Origin: Burkholderia sp. FERM BP-3421 | Lineage (GTDB): Bacteria > Pseudomonadota > Gammaproteobacteria > Burkholderiales > Burkholderiaceae | NCBI RefSeq assembly: GCF_028657905.1 | Contig: NZ_CP117782.1 | Coordinates: 434,001 to 498,000 of the forward strand | DNA: 64,000 bases | Reading direction: 5' to 3' | Part shown: positions 61,801 to 64,000 of the stretch, in pieces | Layout of the letters: the number at the start of each line of letters is the position of its first letter | Numbering within the stretch: the stretch's first letter is position 1 | Made by a program: the position numbers and the translations under genes | Notes under the pieces: model-generated | What the model saw: only the letters and a program-made list of their open reading frames with translations | What the model was told of the DNA's origin: nothing | The model's database searches: none

Positions 61801-62640
61801 ATCGGCGAAATCCTGATCGGCGGGGCGTGCGTCGCGCGCGGCTATGTCGGCCGCCCCGACCTGACGGCCGAGCGCTTCGTGCCTGATCCGTTCGGCGGCG
61901 CGCCGGGCGGGCGGCTGTATCGCACGGGCGATCTCGCGCGGCTGCGCGCGGACGGCACGCTCGAATTCCTCGGCCGCGCCGACGGACAGGTCAAGATCCG
62001 CGGCTACCGGATCGAGCCGAGCGAAGTGGACGCGGCGCTGCGCGAGCATCCGGCGGTGCGGACGACGGTGACGGTGTGCCGGGGCGGTCCGGACGACCGG
62101 CAGCTGGTTGCCTACGTGGTGGCTGCCGACGCGGCCGCGCCGCCTGACGACGACACGCTGCGCCGTCATTGCAAGCGGCTGTTGCCCGACTACATGGTGC
62201 CCGCGCATTTCGTCGCGGTCGACGCGATTCCGCTGACCGCGAACGGCAAGCTCGATCGCGCGGCGCTGCCCGCGCCCGGCGAACGGCCGGCCGGCGGCGC
62301 GCCGGGCGAGCCGCCGCAGAGCGACACGGAGCGGGCGGTCGCCGCCATCTGGAGCCGGATTCTCGGCATCGAACGGATCGCGCGCACGGATCATTTCTTC
62401 GACATCGGCGGCCATTCGCTGCTGGCGACCCAGGTGATCTCGCGGCTGCGCGACGAACTCGGCGCGGAGGTGTCGTTGCGGACGATCTTCGAGATGCCGA
62501 CCGTCGTCGATCTCGCGCGCGCGGTCGACGAGCTGCGCGCGAACGGCGCGCCGGCGTCGTCGGTTCCCGAGCTGGTCAGCGTGCCGCGCGCGGCCTATCG
62601 GGCGCGACGCGGCGGCTCCGCGCGCGGTGACGCGCAATGA
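55885..62640 (+). CDS. Nonribosomal peptide synthetase, two modules (C-A-T-C-A-T)
   Basis: A 2251-residue synthetase that adds two residues to a peptide. C1 begins near residue 50 (LSFAQERLWFFDQL) and has HHIVSDG at 182-188. A1 (about 490-985) has YVIFTSGSTGEPKG and NGKIDR, and T1 has GGHSLL with Ser1042. C2 starts near 1175 with HHIVSDG at 1308, A2 (about 1615-2120) has IIFTSGSTGKPKG and NGKLDR, and T2 has Ser2178. All C domains have intact HHxxxDG and look like LCL types. By alignment to GrsA the A pockets read D-A-F-V-M-V-G-I-W-K and D-V-F-Y-L-G-T-V-F-K; no substrate is assigned. There is no epimerase, thioesterase or starter module. Its stop overlaps the next NRPS gene (ATGA). Confidence 0.95.
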   Translation: MTDLQDVFAAGGARPATLTSEQRQALEQRLMERGGEARGAIPRRGGTDAAPLSFAQERLWFFDQLHPGSALYNVPFALRVHSAVRVAVLEQTLNEIVRRHETLRTRFEAHGGKPVQRIVEAASAPVAVSDLRGLPAGEREAAAQAIAAQEAERPFDLGRAPLVRARLVRLGEADHLILLTLHHIVSDGWSMHVLHRELGALYTAFDAGLPSPLRPPSIQYADFAVWQRDWLQGETLAAQLDYWRGQLAGAPAVLALPTDRPRPAVQRYRGGLLPFVIDRETTAALRALAQAEGATLFMVLLGAFALLLARISGQPDIVTGTPIANRTREETEDLIGFFVNTLVLRTRIDGNASFRALLADVRETTLAAYAHQDLPFERLVEELQPERSLAYNPLFQVLFALQTDGETRAGSGTASAQPVEPAVPRNGMARFDLSLAITDQGAGLGGVFEFSRDLFDDATVAGLAGQLQILLAALVRQPDLAVRRLPLLSPAQRHALLYDWNGPRHPYDPDLSAPDLIAYLAGTLPERPAVEAPDGRLSYRELMRRAQGVAAALVARGIGAEDRVGVCLRPSAALAVAFLGVLQAGAAYVPLDPALPCRRLAHIAREASLRVVLGDPGDGHDWVPGDITLVDVAQAAFTSAPFVYRPRLAPAQCAYVIFTSGSTGEPKGVAVTHQGLARVAFGQRALFRLTPADRVLHFAAIGFDASIFEMLLAWTAGACLHFAPADARAPGAPLAALLRAQRITAAVLPPAACAITPDAGLPDLALLMMVGEAVEPAVAVRWAAGRRFINGYGPSETAIWAATGGYDPATGRVPIGRPCINTRLYVLDPHGEPTPPGVAGELYIGGDGLARGYLGRPDLTAARFVPDPFSGEPGARLYRSGDLVRLRADGMLDFLGRTDEQVKIRGFRIEPGEIEAVLSAAPGVGGVAVVARGEGAARRLDAHLAPAGASLDVDAVRRHAQEHLPGYMVPSALYLHAALPLTPNGKIDRAALAAAPVQPEQTPADARPRSEAEAAVAEIWSGLLETDQVGIHRNFFEIGGHSLLATQLVSRLRERFGLEVPLRTIFETPTVAGLAALVERAPAGGAPRAGAAEVPGAPVPRAPAELADVVLNDLLCALATPDGADAVDAAIDAALRRQPADGATASLDDLTPVDKRALLARLLSGPARAAAESRVAPLSFAQERLWFFDQLHPGSPLYNVPFALRIRAPLRATVLERALNEIVRRHETLRTRFDAREGKPVQRIAGAASVPFVVDDLQGLPEGERTAAAQAIAAEEAGRPFNLGEAPLMRARLVQLGEADHLVLLTLHHIVSDGWSMGVLYRELGALYEAFDAGRPSPLRPLSIQYAAFAAWQRDWLQGDTLAAQLDYWRGQLAGAPAVLALPTDRPRPAVQRYRGGLLSFAIDRATTAALRALAQEEGATLFMAVAAAVKLFLSRCSGQRDVVVGTPIANRTRAEFEDLIGFFVNTLVLRTRIDDDASFRALLANVRETTLAAYAHQDLPFERLVEALQPERTLGHNPLFQVMLLFQAAAGTSSEPAAPADAPPPEALGGTSKFDLTVAFAETGGALSGAIEYASDLFDPATVATMADHLVNLLRAIVAEPDASVAALELIGADERAHLLTGLAEPAEAFEPGLTLDVRVARQAASAPGAPALAFADATLSYGELDARANRLARLLRARGIGTDARIGLWLDRSAALVVAMLAVWKVGGAFVTLDTRNPPERLASMLADAGVELVLTAGGVEAPLPDGMAQLDLDAQAGAIAARSAQSLKTRNAPAGLAQIIFTSGSTGKPKGVMIEHRQLSWLLDAMHSARIAPEDRVAQSSSPAFDVMAFECWGALSAGACLVGIERDALLVPDQLAATLAERRVSVLYQTATLFNQTAAHRPDAYLGARLLLVGGDQVDAAKVRAVMQASRIPVFKHTYGPTETTVFCSIQTLTAPPPEGAPLSLAPALPHATLYVVDAAGRLAPTGTIGEILIGGACVARGYVGRPDLTAERFVPDPFGGAPGGRLYRTGDLARLRADGTLEFLGRADGQVKIRGYRIEPSEVDAALREHPAVRTTVTVCRGGPDDRQLVAYVVAADAAAPPDDDTLRRHCKRLLPDYMVPAHFVAVDAIPLTANGKLDRAALPAPGERPAGGAPGEPPQSDTERAVAAIWSRILGIERIARTDHFFDIGGHSLLATQVISRLRDELGAEVSLRTIFEMPTVVDLARAVDELRANGAPASSVPELVSVPRAAYRARRGGSARGDAQ

Positions 62641-64000
62641 GCCCGCTCGACGTCGCCACGCCGCCGGAGACCACTGAACAGGACGTGTACGTGTTTCCGG
62701 CGTCCTTCGCGCAGGAGCGGCTGTGGTTTCTCGAGCAGCTTCAGCCGGGCCAGGCGATCTACAACATGTACGACATCGTGCCGTGGCGCGGCGCGCTCGC
62801 GTGGGGCGCGCTGGAGCGCGCGCTCGACGCGTTGATCGCGCGGCACGAGACGCTGCGCACGCATTTCGACGTCGAGGACGGCCATCCGGTACAAGTCGTC
62901 GCGTCGACGGTGACGCTGCCGCTCGCGCTCACCGACCTGAGCGCGCTGCCCGAGGCCGAACGCGCGGCGGCCGCGCAGCGGTGCGCGGTCGACGAGGCGG
63001 CGCGGCCGTTCGATCTGGACGCGGCGCCGCTGTTGCGACTGCGCGTGATCCGGGTTGCGCCCGACGAGCACCTGCTGGTGCTGACGATCCATCACATCAT
63101 CGCCGACGGATGGTCGATGCGCGTGTTGTATCGAGAATTCAGCACGCTGTACGCGGGATTCGCCGACGGCCGGCCCGCGACGCTCGCGCCGCTGCCGATC
63201 CAGTACGCGGACTTCGCGGTGTGGCAGCGCGACTGGCTCGACGGCGACGCGCTCGAGCGCCAGCTCGCGTTCTGGCGCGGCCAGCTCGACGGCGCGCCGG
63301 CCGCGCCGCTCGATCTGCCGTTCGACCGGCCGCGCCCGGCGGCGCCGAGCTATCGGGGCGCGCTGCACAACTTCTCGCTCGACGCGGCGACGACGCGTGC
63401 GGTGCGCGCGTTCGCGCAGCGCGAAGGCGCGACGCCGTTCATGGTGTTGCTGGCCGTGTTCAAGCTCTTGCTCGCGCGCTGCAGCGGACAGTCCGACGTG
63501 GTGGTCGGCACGCCGATCGCGAACCGGACCCGCGTGGAACTGGAAGGCTTGATCGGTTTCTTCGCGAACACGCTCGTGTTGCGCAGCCGCGTCGACGACA
63601 CGCGCGGATTCCGCGCGCTGGTGGGCGCGGTGCGCGAGACGACGCTCGCCGCGCATGCGCACCAGGACTTGCCGTTCGAACGGCTCGTCGAGGCGCTTCG
63701 GCCGCAGCGCGCGCTGAATCACAACCCGCTGTTCCAGGTGATGTTCGTCCTGAACGCGTTCGACGATCGCGGCCGTCCGGCCGAGGACGACGGGCACGAC
63801 TACCGCGAGATCGGCATCGGAACCGCCAAGTTCGATCTGCATGTGTCGATGATCGAAGTCGGCGGCCGCTTGCGGGGCATCGTCGAATACGCGACCGACC
63901 TGTTCGACGCGCCGACGATCGAACGGCTCGCGCGCCACTTCACGACGCTGCTCGGCGCGGCGCTCGCGTCGCCCGACCAGCCGATGGGCGCGCTGCCGCT
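62637..64000 (+). CDS. Nonribosomal peptide synthetase, N-terminal C domain (cut by window end)
   Basis: The 5' part of a further synthetase gene, overlapping the previous one by ATGA. About 454 residues are visible and make one condensation domain: ASFAQERLWFLEQLQPGQAI at about residues 22-41, HHIIADGWS with H152-H153, and the late IANRTRVELEGLIGFFANTL and KFDLHVSMIEVGGRLRG. The catalytic His motif is intact (LCL-like). It starts directly with the C domain, so its donor is T2 of the previous protein. The adenylation domain lies beyond the right edge. Confidence 0.94.
   Translation, partial: MSPLDVATPPETTEQDVYVFPASFAQERLWFLEQLQPGQAIYNMYDIVPWRGALAWGALERALDALIARHETLRTHFDVEDGHPVQVVASTVTLPLALTDLSALPEAERAAAAQRCAVDEAARPFDLDAAPLLRLRVIRVAPDEHLLVLTIHHIIADGWSMRVLYREFSTLYAGFADGRPATLAPLPIQYADFAVWQRDWLDGDALERQLAFWRGQLDGAPAAPLDLPFDRPRPAAPSYRGALHNFSLDAATTRAVRAFAQREGATPFMVLLAVFKLLLARCSGQSDVVVGTPIANRTRVELEGLIGFFANTLVLRSRVDDTRGFRALVGAVRETTLAAHAHQDLPFERLVEALRPQRALNHNPLFQVMFVLNAFDDRGRPAEDDGHDYREIGIGTAKFDLHVSMIEVGGRLRGIVEYATDLFDAPTIERLARHFTTLLGAALASPDQPMGALP

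Overview
The window is a very GC-rich, densely coded stretch of a betaproteobacterial chromosome. Codon use, the recBCD-arfB order, the MuxABC-type efflux operon, the small lipoproteins and the MXKDX repeat protein all fit Burkholderia or a close relative; the species cannot be fixed from the sequence alone. No rRNA, tRNA, CRISPR array, insertion sequence or phage gene was seen.

Layout. 1-5.7 kb: an RND multidrug efflux operon (mdtA, mdtB, 5' part of mdtC) on the minus strand. 6-10.1 kb: an IclR regulator, a candidate small RNA with its own terminator, a PhoX-type phosphatase and a small lipoprotein. 10.1-13.3 kb: two small regulatory circuits, an Rrf2 regulator with its flavin-reductase partner (the same palindrome precedes both) and an Lrp/AsnC regulator divergent from a cysteine-dioxygenase-like gene that looks frameshifted. 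13.4-15.1 kb: a translationally coupled zinc-ribbon/membrane protein pair. 15-18.6 kb: an Fe(III) ABC importer. 18.8-22.9 kb: a one-helix protein, an amino acid permease and a FUSC efflux protein. 23-33 kb: recC, recB, recD and arfB joined by 4-base overlaps. 33-38.4 kb: an EAL phosphodiesterase, transporters, two small lipoproteins and a TetR/MFS pair. 38.5-40.7 kb: thiC with a TPP riboswitch. 40.8-42.7 kb: MXKDX repeat protein and a cytochrome b/molybdopterin oxidoreductase pair. 42.7-46.2 kb: two transporters flanked by two unusual short-period tandem arrays. 46.2-52 kb: a LacI-led ABC importer operon ending in a metallophosphoesterase. 52.2-52.7 kb: a decayed cytochrome P460 gene.

The most distinctive part is 52.8-64 kb, which runs off the right edge. 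A divergent pair of SbnA- and SbnB-like genes, which by family make L-2,3-diaminopropionate, faces an unrecognised 175-residue protein and two nonribosomal peptide synthetase genes (C-A-T-C-A-T, then a further C domain cut by the window end). They are separated by a 450-base AT-rich divergent promoter region that stands out from its surroundings. This reads as the left part of a peptide biosynthetic gene cluster whose product I cannot name.

Two other signals deserve attention: the pure tandem arrays at 42761-43272 (10-, 4- and 9-base periods) and 46011-46234 (28 octamers in exact register, built from four separately expanded families), and a probable small RNA at about 7018-7144.
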